DNA of 64,000 nucleotides, taken from positions 71,969,696 through 72,033,695 of the forward strand of contig CM060884.1 in the NCBI GenBank assembly GCA_030762935.1, read 5' to 3'. How positions within the stretch are numbered: the first letter of the stretch is position 1; each line of letters opens with the position of its first letter. The DNA comes from Hymenopus coronatus (lineage: Eukaryota > Arthropoda > Insecta > Mantodea > Hymenopodidae). This document shows, in pieces, positions 43,566 to 55,918 of the stretch. The notes beneath the pieces are model-generated. The model searched no databases. It worked only from the letters and a program-made list of their open reading frames with translations, and was not told where the DNA came from. A program made the position numbers and the translations under genes.

Positions 43566-44888
43566 CAGGTGTTTCAAAATGACACCAAACGAAGATGTGG
43601 ACCTTGTTGGTCATATCGTATACGAGATCAATGCATACAGTTTTCAGCTCCAAATTCGGCACATACAAAAACTGCCATAAAATCATCATGGATTAGGCAG
43701 TCGTACATAACCAAATGGCAGAAGCCTGACCCACCCCAAGAGAGATGTCGTTTGGTAGCGAAGGTTCCAGTCACGTGATATAAGAGTAGTTTGATAGATA
43801 CGCCGGCGCGGGACCGGTCACCTTAGTGATGGTAAACCCAGCATGTGCGTGTGGCGTATGATAACCGTTGTTCCTTCGCTGCCTAATCCCAAATGTGTGC
43901 GATTTTTACTTTCTGTATACGCACTATGTACATACTGTATAGAGAATGTATTGCACTCTACCAAAAAATTCGATACCGAGATTTCACCAGAAATATATGT
44001 TTTAGGGTCCCCTGTATCCAAAAAAAGTATTTTCAGAAAAAGGTCCGTGTGTGTGTCCGTGTGTCCGTGAACACGATAACTCAAAAACGAAAAGTAGCTA
44101 AAATACCAAACTTAGTATTTAAGTTTAGTATCTTCCGGGGATGCAACACGAATATTTTGAGAAAAATCCCCCCCCACTCCAAACTACCCTTTACATAGAA
44201 CTTTTTTCGAAAATTTTGATTTTCTAAAAAATGGCTGTAACGATTTTGATTAAAATATCGTATATTAAAGATATTTAGATGATAAATAAAATGCATATTT
44301 TGAATTTTCTGGGAAAAGTCTCTGAAGACTACTCTATTATGAATAATGTTTACGGAATTTTGCATAAGTGCTAAACCGTAAGAGAGAGAGAGACAAAAAC
44401 TTACCACACAAGACATGTAGAGCACATTAAAACACACAATTTATGTTGTATACATTTTTTGTGTGCAGCTATTTGTTTTTAGATATTCCTTTTTTGGTTT
44501 AAGCTATAACACATATTTTTCTCATACAGAACTTTGTGAACTCGTGTCCATACAAACAAAGGAACTTCAGTCACATAATAACCAGATTTTGACTATCACT
44601 TTAACCTATGGTACTCCCTTATTTCGTTTCTACTTACAAGGAAGCAAGAAATAAGGCTATTTCTGCTATTTTTTCTTTTTTTCTTGATTAGTATAAAGTA
44701 AATAGAAGTATAAGCTTTTTAAGAATAATTTGTTGCAGAGATATAGAGAAAGTCATGTGAATGGGCCACATCAGATTTTTAAACACACAAAAACTTTACA
44801 TAGAAGAGTTTGAAGATTGCGACATCAAGTTTCGGACAAGTCCTAGAGTAAGCTAATCGACTGTTTGGTGTCGTTTTGAAACAGTCTG
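43566..44888. mobile_element. TA-flanked MITE (family T), copy split by family H
   Basis: It matches 39088-39573 on both sides of an inserted family H element. The left part ends GTGTGCGATTT and the right part restarts AAACACACAAAAAC. Ends CAGGTGTTTCAAAATGAC and CGTTTTGAAACAGTCTG. Confidence 0.8.
43907..44776 (+). mobile_element. Family H copy, complete, inserted in MITE T
   Basis: About 870 bp from TACTTTCTGTATACGCAC to CACATCAGAT. The uninterrupted paralogue at 39465-39475 defines its limits to within the T run. This is the best reference copy for the family. Confidence 0.9.
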
Positions 44889-46014
44889 TATATCTCATTT
44901 TATATGGTAAAATTACTTCAGAAATTTGTCAGTATTAGCATGATACAAGAGAAAAACTTGTTAAAGAAAAGAAGGTTTGTGTAATTTTCTCATTCAGCCT
45001 TGCCATGTTGTTCAATGGGCGGCTAGTCACGTTACCAAAAGGGTAATAATGAGAACGGACATGCAATGTCACATGCGACAAATAAACTTCTAAGCACAAA
45101 TAAAATTGGCACTCTCCGTACTTCCTGGTCGGTTCACAAGCCAGGAATCTCACCGGGGATGCAAAATCATGTTAATCTTTTCTCTACGCTACATTCCGAA
45201 GTTCAAATCCCTAACCATTGCACGTACCAGGTGGTATTCGTTAATACCGGCATAGGACTTATCAAGGGCACGCTATTAGTTGTGATCTGTCTAACAATGG
45301 TTTGTCTTCAGTGTTGTGCGACAATGTGTGTTTTGTATGTGATTTCCTTAGGAATGTTATTCTCTTATTAGTCATTGGAAATACCTGCCAACAATTTCAC
45401 GCTTGAACAACGTATTTCTATATATGATTCATATGTGAAGCCTTAATCATATATACAGGTGTGTAAACAATTTCAGCAGTAATTTCCTGGTTATCCATTT
45501 CCGGGTAACACTGTGCAATGTTTGTTTAATAAATGTAAAACAACGGCACCACTAACGCTAAACCTCAGCCGTTATCCCCTTCCACAGCTCCCCTTCCGCA
45601 TGTTGGTAATCACTTACGCCTCAGTTATGGCAGAAGTAAGATCACATACAACTTGCCAGAGTGAGGTAATATGCAATTTTACTGCGACCTGGTGGCAAAG
45701 AGCAGAATGATTCATCCTTCACTGACTTTTAGCAAGCCATCGTGGGAGATTACAAAGTTAGTGGATCATCGAGAGACTGTCTTCTCTTCAATATTCACAG
45801 CGAAGCTTGCTGCGTAGGGTAGGTAAAAGTGGCGTTTCTTTCGACTTGAATAAAATTGGGGATATATGTTTGGGAAATAAAAATTTTGTAATTGTGAAAA
45901 GCCACTTTTACTCGGGATAATTAAACGTTTCATTCATTACTAATTTTGTATCTCTTTAGGATGCTTTAGGGTATTATTAGACTGTAAAAAATGTAATGTA
46001 ATTAATTTTTAATT
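44889..46014. other. Unassigned sequence
   Basis: About 1.1 kb without a repeat match. Plus frames 45066-45371 and 45513-45710 show no domain or codon bias. Confidence 0.4.
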
Positions 46015-46876
46015 TAAAAAATCTGCTGTGTTAGACTCACATGACTTTCTCTAGCTACTCCACAAACTTTTTACAAAAGATAATTCTTCTTTCAACATCA
46101 TGCTAATCGAGATAAACGTTAGCAGAAATATTCTTATTACTTGCTTCCTTGTAAGTAGAAGCGAAATAAGGGAGTACAATAGGTTAAAGTGAAGTCTAAG
46201 GCTGGTTACTAGGTGACTGAAGTTCCTTTGTTTCTATGGAGTTGACAAATTGCTGAATGAGAAAAGTACAGTTTTTCAAAGCTGAAACCAAAAGCAAGGA
46301 ATATCTCAAAAACGATCAACTCCTCGAAAAAAATTATGTAACATAAATTGTGTGTTTTAATGTGCTCTATATTTTTTGTGTGTTAAGTTTTTGTCCATAT
46401 CTTACGGTTTAGCAATTATGCAAAATTGTTCCAGAATAAAGTAGTCTTCTGTAGCTATTCCCAAAAAATTCAAGATATACATATTATTTGTCAGGTAAAT
46501 ATCTTTGGTATACAATATTTTAATTAAAATCGCTAGAGCCATTTTTGAGAAAATCAAAATTTTCGAAAAAAGTTCCATGTAAAGGGTAGCTGGGGGTGGG
46601 GGATTTTCTTGAAAATCTGTGTGTCGCATTCTTGGAAGATATCAAACTTAAATACCAAGTTTGGTATTTAACGGTCTTTTCGTTTTTGAGCTATGCTGTC
46701 CACAGACACACACTCACACACATGCACACACGGACCTTTTCCAAAAATGCTTTTTTGGATTCAGGGGGACTCAAAACATATATTTCCGGTGAAATCTCGG
46801 TATCGAATTTTTGGGCGGATTACAATACCTTCTCTATCCCTATGTACATTGTACATACAGGGCTAGAGAAAGTAAA
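46015..46876 (-). mobile_element. Family H copy, full length, CCC/GGG-hairpin subtype
   Basis: From AAAATCTGCTGTGTTAGAC to the hairpin CCCTATGTACATTGTACATA, then CAGGGCTAGAGAAAGTAAA. Confidence 0.85.
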
Positions 46877-46984
46877 TATAGTTGCAATAAATTGATACAT
46901 GCAAAATACTTGTGCCCTTGTGAAGACTGCATGCATAAAAGTCCCACGCTTTCTTTTACGGTTGATTTATTGCTCTACTGATGT

Positions 46985-47420
46985 TCGCATTTTCAGTATG
47001 TGGTGGTACGAGTTATAGTTTGCTTTAAAGGGGTTCCGGGTTCGAATCCCGCGTGGCGGCTCAGGAGGATAAGGAATGGTGTGGAAGTGTGAAACGCCCT
47101 AGTTCAGGATATATCAGCATGGAATTTTTCTCAGGGTCGGTGTTAAGACAGAAGTTGTTTTTTTATGAGCTCACGATTACTGTTGAACTTTCTTTCTTTT
47201 TTTGATATTTCCTGCCGTAGAAATCACACGTGTTCCTCCAAAGTTCTCCCCCCTACAGCTAATCTTTATGTGACCGTGTCTTCCACCTTATTTGTGAAAT
47301 GTATTATAGTGTAGTAATTAACACTGTTTCTATAACGGCCACACATATGCGTAGCCCTGTTTGTTTCCACCGCTGAGTCAAATAGCACGTCTCAGCTCAT
47401 CGCGTCTTCCATAGCAAGTG
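46985..47420 (+). repeat. tRNA-derived SINE, family F
   Basis: The head GTGGTGGTACGAGTTATAG and B box GGGTTCGAATCCCGC are followed by AAGGAATGGTGTGGAAGTGT and ACGCCCTAGTTCAGGAT. A diverged second copy of the body is at 56335-56620. Confidence 0.65.
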
Positions 47421-47637
47421 AAGTCGCTTCCCTGGACCAACAAGAAACCTGTTGTTTTCCTTTTGTCATATCCACCTTCGGGCAATGGACTTTCTGCCCC
47501 CTTCGGTAAGTAACGGTACATGTCTACCTGGGTCGCTTGCCAAACCGTGCACTGGGTACATTCACACCATAGAAAAATCCGTCTTTACACATTTCGATAT
47601 GCTTTACAATATTTCTTCCCTGGCCATTTCAAATGTA

Positions 47638-48191
47638 CGAGGGCGTTTCTTTTTTCAACCTCCGATAGGCTTTAAATAAAAGACAAGTTCTTAGAAAAGT
47701 TTTATTAGTAAAGTTTTGATGATCTTCGTACTTTACGACGTTTGCGGAGAGTCATTCAAAACAACCGAAGAGGAATGCTGACTTCAGGAACTGTGTTGAT
47801 CCATGACAACGCTCGTCCACACACTGCTGGCACAACCCATCGGCTTCTTGAACAATTTCAATGTGACACTTTCGATCATCCGCCGTATAGTGCTGGCTTG
47901 GCACCCAGCGACTTTCAACTTTTTCCTGAACGTGGCTAGGAGAGAACCACTTTCAAAGCAACGAATATCTTCAAAACAACGTCAATGCTTATTTGAAATC
48001 ATTGGCGGCAACATTTTTTGAAGCGTATATTTCTAAGCTTGTGCACAGGTACGATAAATGTCTTAATCTTTTCGGTGATAATGTTGAAAAGTAACCATAA
48101 GTGTACAAAACTATTAGTAAAAAAATAATTATTTTATATGAGCTTGTCTTCTATTTATAGCCTATCAGAGGTTGAAAAATAAACGGCCCTC
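47638..48191 (+). mobile_element. Fold-back mariner family, copy with both termini
   Basis: It starts CGAGGGCG after TA and ends GGCCCTCG. A short remnant of the inverted arm meets GATCTTCGTACTTTACGACG at 47722, the same junction as in the other copies. The plus frame then gives LIHDNARPHTAGTTHRLLEQ and HPPYSAGLAPSDFQLF, the D34D catalytic half. Downstream frames are broken. Confidence 0.8.
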
Positions 48192-51100
48192 GTGTATTTT
48201 GTCCCTTCTTAATATCATTTATACCTGAGTTATAAGTACCTTTTTATGTAATACGGCATGTATTGTCTCAAGTATAGTAAGATGACGACGATGATGATGA
48301 TAATAAACGTGAACTTATCTTCATGACGTTTTAACAAGTTTTATGTTACCTTAGTTATTTATAGAAAACAAATAAGATCAGGCCAGTAAGAAAGACAGTG
48401 CAGAGGCTGAAACCAGATTAATTGAGGTATACCTTCATGAAACTATAATTACAGAATCTGAAAATAGCCGAGACTGGGAAAGTGATGATTCTGACACGGG
48501 TCACAGAGACGCGGGTCGACGTGATATATCAGCTTGTGATTCCCAAGTTTCTCTACCATTCTAACACACCCCAATAGCCTCAAACAATGTACCGTCTAAT
48601 TCTGCGAGTCTTGCAACAAGCATAACTTTTCTTTAGTTTGCTGAAAGAGAGAATTCTCAAAAAGAACATCCTCCCTTAGTCTGGCAATCCCAAAAAATAA
48701 ATGCTAATGGTGAATTTGCTTTAGACTTCATGTTGGTCTTCTTTCAGAAAACTACTTCCAAGAGAATATGAAATAACAGTACAGGCTACTCGTTCCTTCT
48801 TTATGATAAAGTTTCGAGAATACACAGCGTACAGCTGACTGCAAAGTGTTGCCTGTTACGGGTTCATGCCTATGTTTAAATGAGAGATAGTTATTAATTA
48901 AAATGACTGTAATGCAGATGAAGGAAATGAGGGAGAAATGCTGGGAATATAAGAAATACAAGAGAATTATATGAAAAGCGTAGTGCAAGCAGTAACCGAA
49001 GTTCAGAATGAATACATGTTGAGGAGGGAACTTGGGTCGTGCCTGAAGTGCTGGTCTGCGAAGCGACGACTGGTCCTCTCTCCGGAGTCGCAGCTGGAGG
49101 TGATGGTTTTGGGCGCTCCACGCCTATACTTACTCAATGGTGAGCAATGAAGACATATTTATTTCACTTACGGTAGTAACCGAACGGAGATCTCGGGAAG
49201 TGGTTCGGGAACTTATCTCACAATAACCACCGTCACTTGCATTGAGTCAAAGCTTTTATTTCCTTACACATACGTTCACGTAGAAAGTTCCTGACGCGAT
49301 TCAACACGTTCTTTCTCTCACAAGAGAGCATAAGCACTTACACAAAGAAACTTTAATTTACGCGACGCTAATCATAATTACTGACATTCAGAACGCATAT
49401 GGACACTTGACTTTTGAGCGCGGATTTTGTGTTCAGAGTGACGCAGGTTCCGCGTGGTGTTACATTATAACAGTGTGTAGATTCGAGCGAACACTCTAGA
49501 TTTATTCTAAATTTTACCCACGCGCAAACTCAAAACGTGCAATTTCGTTGGCTCGTTTTGGCGTCAAAAATGGATTGGGGTGCACGTTTGACGTGACGTA
49601 ATTATTTGCAATTGGTCATTCCTGGAGAGTTTTCTCGTAGTTCCCCTCTGTATAACCACATCAACTTTCTCTTTGCGAGCCGTGATTGATACAAACACAT
49701 TCTCCCCCCCCCCCAGCAATACACAAAACCTGCTGTTGTAAGCATCTGAAATCATCGCTTGAAAACGCTTTCTAGGATGAGTCTTCACTGAACTTACAAC
49801 ATACATTATAACAAATAACTAAATAATATTAGAGAACACACGGAAAAGCATAATATTATTCTTAGAAATTAACTTATACACTCTAATTAATTAAAATATA
49901 TACTATGCGCTCATTCAGCTAGGTGATAATCCGTTTCGATGTGACTGACATAACTGGAAGTGTGATATTGGCTTTGTAAAGACTGTGCTACTGTAGCGCA
50001 GAAACACGAGAATAAAGTACACAACATCTGGCTGCCGTTCCTGCTTCTGTGTACCAATGCTCCAGCAACATCTAAATCTCATTTAAAAAGATCATTCGTC
50101 AAGAACTGGCGCGCAATCTGTACCAACACTGAAAATATTTTGGGGGATCTCTAGTAACTACATATAACTCAAGACTATTATATTGCTGGTCTTCAGGAAC
50201 TAGACTAAGATTTCCAATATTGGCAGACGACATGATTGTAAAAATATACGAGAGAATTATAAGATATTTGCGTACATTTTACAGACTGCTCTCAGAATCT
50301 CGAGAGCAACACCCATAAGAGAGTCAAGATATCACCAAGCCAAACACCAAAGAAATGCCGTTCAGTTGAGATGATGTTACCTTTCTAAGATGTCGCAGTC
50401 CTTTTGGTGTACCTTGGAGTTGGTCTGGATTAGCACCAGTGAAATACTTTATAAAAGGGCGTGTACATAGCTCTTGAACGTTTTTTGATGCACCGGCTCT
50501 GCTCGTCCACGTAGAACACAGCTCTCACTCTTACTGAGGGGGAGAAAGAATGACTGGAGTATGTGACACGGGGTAGATTCAAAAATAGAAGTACTTCACT
50601 TTATGTTCCACTGAATTAATGCTTTTATTCACCTTTGTAGAGACACTAACCCTACGAGAGTCTCCCGACATAATAGTTCTTGAAGACGTAGAAATATATG
50701 TTAATAGCTAGTGCCATTTTCTTCTGCTTACTAAGTTCTCGTTGTCTACGGTCATCGATAATTACCGCGTACTTCCTATTACACGACATATTAACTTCCA
50801 TGATGACTGCCATGATTCGCGTAATAAATCACTTCCTCGAGCACTAACATTGCCGCATACAGCGTACAGCCTACAGCGTACCGCGTACAGCATAACAAGT
50901 ATAACCACCGTAACAAGCTAACAAAAAACCCAATTTCTTGTAAGCGCATCGTTTATGTACCTAGAATATCTAATCTTGATGCTCATTCCTGATTGGTTGA
51001 AAATAAGCGCGAAAATAACGTCACGTGATTAATTTTGGAAGTTATTTGAATTAGACTCACGTGACCGCATTTTATAATGGAAAAGTCCCGAGCTTCTAAC

Positions 51101-52093
51101 TGTTAGGGAAGAGGCCTTTCTCTAAATAATACCCTGTTACTTATGTCTCTAAGGCGCTAAAAAGAAAGTAACCTTGGCGTATACAATGGTAATTCTCACC
51201 CTAAGGTTTTGTGTTCTGCAATCTGCCCATTCTTGACTCCTGAAGCAGATATATTTCTTGTATTAACCCTGTGTAAATTATTAATTAAATTAATAAAATA
51301 TAAAGTGTACTAATATACTGTTGCAAAGTTTGAAAACTACCCACCTAAATATCCATAACGACGTGTTATTTACTATATACGAAAATATACAATAGCTTTT
51401 GCAATAGAAAAGTACCAATGTCCTGCTTTTGAAGCAGAAGTAGGTAAATATATTTTGTTTTCTTGTAGGTATGGATGGTACAGGAAGCCTTGCAGGTTTT
51501 ACTCTGGAAATAAATCCCTAAAATATTGCGTATTCTAGTCAGAATCAGAACTGTGTCATGGGGAGTATAACACCTCCCTCTCTCATATGGTTAACGTTAG
51601 AGTTACATAATGGAACTCCTATCTTATTTCTAACCTCTAACCTTCATGGAACAAACTTGGCGCGTTGAATAAGACATAAACGTCAACCGTTCGCTTATCG
51701 CAGAGAGTTGTGTTTGAAATGCAACTCGGGGTCAGTCTCCGAGGTGGAAATTTGCTTCACTCAGTATTGAACTTGGCATATACGTATAAGGAACACTGCG
51801 AAGTTAGGATTCAACATTTTGGCAACATTTTATAACATTTTAGCTTGCAGTACTAAATAAAGCAAATTTAATAAGATAAAAAGTATGATTTTCTGTTTGA
51901 ACTTCTAAAATTTAACTCGACATTTTAATTTTTTTAAAATTATATAGTACAGAAAGCTCACTAAACAATTTCATATACTCGCTGTATTACATAATCATAT
52001 GATATAAATTTTATGTACAAAGGTCTAGTATTATCTGCGGTAATATTATTTTTATATAAATTCGTGTATTAATTTTTTTAATAAATAGTAGGA
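48192..52093. other. Longest stretch without recognised repeats
   Basis: About 3.9 kb. A plus frame near 48380-48560 reads RDWESDDSDTGHRDAGRR among about 60 open codons and may be a decayed transposase N-terminus. A short CGTACAGC-type tandem lies at 50864-50902. CACGTGA-containing stretches occur at about 49592 and 51023. No exon, RNA gene or promoter could be supported. Confidence 0.4.
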
Positions 52094-52227
52094 AAGGTAT
52101 ACATTTTTTAAGAAAAATCTGATCTGTTCCCTTCAGGTTATTCTTTTTATTAAATACAAAATTTTAAAATTATTGCTTTTTAAAAGAATCAAGAATAATA
52201 AAGTAAATGATTCAAAAGATTGAATTA

Positions 52228-52384
52228 AAAAAAACTTGATGTATTATAATCACATGACTTTCTCTACATCTCTGTAACAAATTATTCTTATAAAGCTTAT
52301 TCTGCTACCTACATTATGCTAATCGAGATAAACATTATCAGAAATTGTCCTTATTACTTGGTCCCTAGTAAGTAGAAGGGAAAA
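52228..52384 (-). mobile_element. Family H tail-end fragment
   Basis: From TTGATGTATTATAATCACAT to TAAGTAGAAGGGAAA, directly followed by a second copy in the same direction. Confidence 0.7.
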
Positions 52385-53460
52385 AATCTAATGTGTTCCA
52401 TTCACTGGATGTCCGGGGAAAAAAAAAAAGTTTATTTAAAGCATTAATCTGTTATATACATTATTTAATCAAGATAAACATAAGCAGAATTAGTCTTATT
52501 ACTAGCTCCTGTAAGTAAAAGGGAAATAAGAAAATACACAGGCTAAAGCGATAGTCTCGTACTTAAAAGCCAGTCGCTATGTAAAACAATTGAAATTCCA
52601 ATCTATGCTTTCTAGGAACGACAAACGAGAACGACAAGAAAGATGTGTTCTCTTGGAGAAAAGTTTAAGTGCATAAAATTGAAATTAATAATCTAGAATA
52701 CCTCGGCAACGGTCAACTGTATAAAAAAAAAACGTGTATAATACAAATTGTGTTCTAATGAGATCCTCAGTTTTTGTGCAGTAAGCTTTTATATATCTCT
52801 TACGGTTTGCCAGTTATACAAATGTCATCCAAAAAAAAAAAAATAGAAGAGGTCTTCACAGATTATTTCCAGAAAATTGAAGATATACATATTTTCGTTT
52901 GCGAGAAAAATGTGTTAGACATATAATCGTTAGAGCCATTTTTGTGAAAATCAAAATTTTCGAAAAATGTGGCATGTAAACGGTAGTTGGGGATGGTCTT
53001 GAAAAACTTTGTGTCGCATTCTTTGAAGATACCAAACTTAACCCTTAGTTGCCTGCGCTAGTTAATGGGGTTACATTTGGCTGTAGTTATGTCGGTTTTC
53101 TCTTTTATATATTTAAAAACTCACTGCAATTTTAGGGCCAACATTTTATATATTTTTACAATATAAAATAGTTTTGATTATTTGTAGTTTATGGTTGAAG
53201 GTTAGCATAACTTATAGGTACCGACAGGCAACAAAGGGTTAAGTACCAAGTTTGGCATTTAACGCTCTTTTCGTATTTGAACTATGCTGCCCATAGACAA
53301 ACCTCACACACACACAAGACATTTTGCTTTTTTTTTTTTTTTTTGCGTTCTGGAGGTATCAAAATATATTTTTTCGGTGAAATCTCGGTATCGAATTTGT
53401 GGGAGCAATAGAATACCTTCTGCATACACTAGACACATAGTAGGCGTAGAGAAAGTAATA
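52385..53460 (-). mobile_element. Family H copy interrupted by a piggyBac-like MITE
   Basis: From AAATCTAATGTGTTCCATTC to a degraded hairpin (CACTAGACACATAGTAGGCG). The MITE at 53038-53242 splits ACCAAACTTA|AGTACCAAGTT. Confidence 0.85.
53042..53238. mobile_element. PiggyBac-like MITE with TTAA target duplication
   Basis: 197 bp with ends CCCTTAGTTGCCTG and CAGGCAACAAAGGG, which are inverted repeats. TTAA is present on both sides (53038-53041 and 53239-53242). Both features are diagnostic of the piggyBac superfamily. No coding capacity. Confidence 0.9.
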
Positions 53461-53879
53461 TATTTTCTCAGAATAAGTGGAGAAAGTTATGTGAATGTAA
53501 TGTGTATTGTATTGTCCTCTCATGACTTGTTTGTCGATTACAATCAGATCAAAGAAATAAGTTTGCCTCGGGTTGCTATTGCCCCCCCCCGCCACTTTGA
53601 CCACTAGACTCTGTGCTAGTCGGTGTGGTCGTGGAGTTAATACATACCTTGTGAAATTACCAGTTAATTACGAGGCTCTATGCCTCACAATACGCTCTCT
53701 ACACAAACAAATGAATAGCTGTGCGGTCTGTCATCCACACCTGGCCAACTTACAGACTTAAGTACCTCTCCACAGGACACTCCCATACACCCCTTCATTT
53801 GTAATTGTATATACTAAGGGCGTTCAATAACCCCTTAGTAAAACAGAAAACAAAAACAAAAACTTATTTTGGTACATAT
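53461..53879. other. Unassigned sequence
   Basis: Nothing recognised. A C run at 53582-53590. Confidence 0.4.
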
Positions 53880-54298
53880 TTATTATCTCTACACAAACTA
53901 TGTCCATAGTGTAAAGAGAAGTTATTGTAGTCCATCCAAAAATTCGATACCGAGATTTCATCGGAAATAGGCGTATCCAAAATAAGCATATTTAGGAAAA
54001 GGTCCGTATGTGTGTCCGTGTGTCCGTGGTCTGTGAACAAGATAACTCAAAAACGAATACACATTTGGTATTTAAGTTCAGTATCTTCCCCCCATCCCCA
54101 AATACACTTTATATGGAAAATTTAGAAAATGTTGTTGTTTTTTTCAAAAATAACTCTAAAGACATTTATATGCCAAATAAATCTATATCTTGAATTTTCT
54201 GTGAAGAACCTCTGAAGGTCTCTTTATACTGGATAAATTTTGCTGGATTTTGCATAGCTAGTACACCGTAAAGGATAGACAAAAATTTTATTGAAATA
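53880..54298 (+). mobile_element. Family H copy, first half
   Basis: The hairpin TACACAAACTATGTCCATAG is degraded. The copy is internally shortened and is cut by a mariner at 54301. Confidence 0.75.
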
Positions 54299-54300
54299 TA

Positions 54301-54862
54301 CGAGGGCCGCTTTTTTTTTTTTTTTCCAAACCTCCGATAGGCTATAAATAAAAGACAAATTCATACAAACAATCATTTTATTACTAAAATTTTTGTACAC
54401 TTATGGTTACTTTTCAACATAATCACCGAAAATATTGAGAAATTTATCGTACCTGTGCACAAGCTTTGCAATACCCGCTTCAAAAAATGTTGGCGCCAAT
54501 GATATCAAATGAGCATTGACGTTGTTTTGAAGATCTTCGTACTTTACGAAGTTTTGAGGAGAACCATTCAAAACAAACGAAGAGGAATGCTGGTATGAGG
54601 TATTGTGTTGATCCAAGACAATGCTCGTCCACACACTGCTGGCACAACCCAACGTCTCCTTGAACAATTTCAATGTGACATTTTCGATCATCCGCCGTAC
54701 AGTCCTGATCTGGCAGCCAGCGACTTTCACCTTTTCCCTGAACTGAAGACGTGGCTAGGAGGGCAGCACTTTCAAACCAACGAAGATCTTCAAAACAACG
54801 TCAGTGCTCATTTGAAATGATTGGCGGCATCATTTTTTGAAGCGGGTGTTGCAAAGCTTGAG
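54301..54862 (+). mobile_element. Fold-back mariner, best-preserved junction
   Basis: It starts CGAGGGCC after TA. The first 238 bp are an inverted copy of the transposase 3' end (minus frame ending FGDYVEK at 54407). At GAAGATCTTC (54529-54538) the strand switches and the plus frame gives LIQDNARPHTAGTTQRLLEQ and HPPYSPDLAASDFHLFPELK. The same 10-mer recurs at 54782-54791 in its normal place. The right terminus is missing. Confidence 0.85.
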
Positions 54863-54984
54863 CTTGTAAATCTCTGCAAGCTGACGATGCATTTCAGCAG
54901 GCTGAACATTCCTTGCGTTCAAAAAGCATATTAGGGTATGCACTTCACAGTCGGCGGGGTCAGAAGTTGTCTTATGCATTTCCC

Positions 54985-55584
54985 ACCCCAAACTACCCTT
55001 TACATGCAACTATTTTTCGAAAATCTTGATTTTTTTTTCAAAAACTGCTCTAATGATTTTGATTAAAATATCGTATATTAAAGATATTTACATGGAAAAT
55101 ATAATGCATATCTTGAATTTTCTGGGAATAGCCTCTGAAGACTACTTTATTCTCGATGAATTTTACGGAATTTTGCATAACTGCTAAACCGTAAAAAATG
55201 GGCAAACCCTTACCACACAAAACATTTAGAGCACGTTAAAACACACAATTTATGTTACATACATTTTTTCGTGAAGTTGATCGTTTTTGAGATTTTGCTT
55301 GTTTTTGGTTTCAGCTTTAAAAAACATACTTTTCTGATACAGGGATTTGTCAACTGCTGTCCATACAAACAAAGGAATTTCAGTCACATAGCAACCAGCT
55401 TTTGACTATCACTTTAACCTATGGTACTCCCTTATTTCTCTTCTACTTACAAGTAAGCAAGTAATAAGACTATTTCTGCTAACTTTTAGCATGAAGTAAA
55501 TATATAGAAGCATAATATTTTTAACAATAATTTGTTACATAGATGTAGAAAAGTCATGTGAATGGAACACATCAGATTTTTGCT
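54985..55584 (+). mobile_element. Family H copy, tail two-thirds
   Basis: From CCACCCCAAACTACCC to CACATCAGATTTTTG. The sequence is close to the family consensus. Confidence 0.85.
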
Positions 55585-55734
55585 ATAGTGACTTACTGCA
55601 TTTAAAAATTCCACTTGGTATAGAATTAGACCATTTCGTATTTAGGAATGTTTAAATTATTTTGTGGAATTATAATAAAAAAATCGACTTTTTGTGATTT
55701 TTAATGAAACTTTAGCCACAGATACTCTTAATCC

Positions 55735-55918
55735 TGACCGAGCAAAAAGAACTGAATTTCAATTGTATCCATAGCGACAGCTTTTTAAAAATATAAGTGA
55801 AATATTTCTGCTTATAAGGAAGCAAGTAACAGGAGAACTTTTGTTTATGTGTATATCGACATAATTTTTTTAGTTTGTAGAACAGGTAGGGAAGGTCATG
55901 GAAAACATCAGAATTTTA
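55735..55918 (+). mobile_element. Old, diverged family H tail end
   Basis: GCTTATAAGGAAGCAAGTAA and AAAACATCAGAATTTT are in order. Confidence 0.55.

Noticed and set aside
48894..49121. 75-codon minus frame with a Pro/Ser/Thr-rich start
   Set aside because: It has no ATG at its start, no domain and no splice support.
49120..49470. Possible solo LTR on the minus strand (starts TGTAACACCACGCGG, has AATAAA, with TGGAGCGCCC nearby as a primer-site candidate)
   Set aside because: No matching second copy, no target duplication and no TG...CA end could be placed.
54407..54730. 107-codon minus frame as one transposase gene
   Set aside because: Only its C-terminal half is true transposase sequence. 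Upstream of GAAGATCTTC it is antisense to the plus-strand catalytic half.
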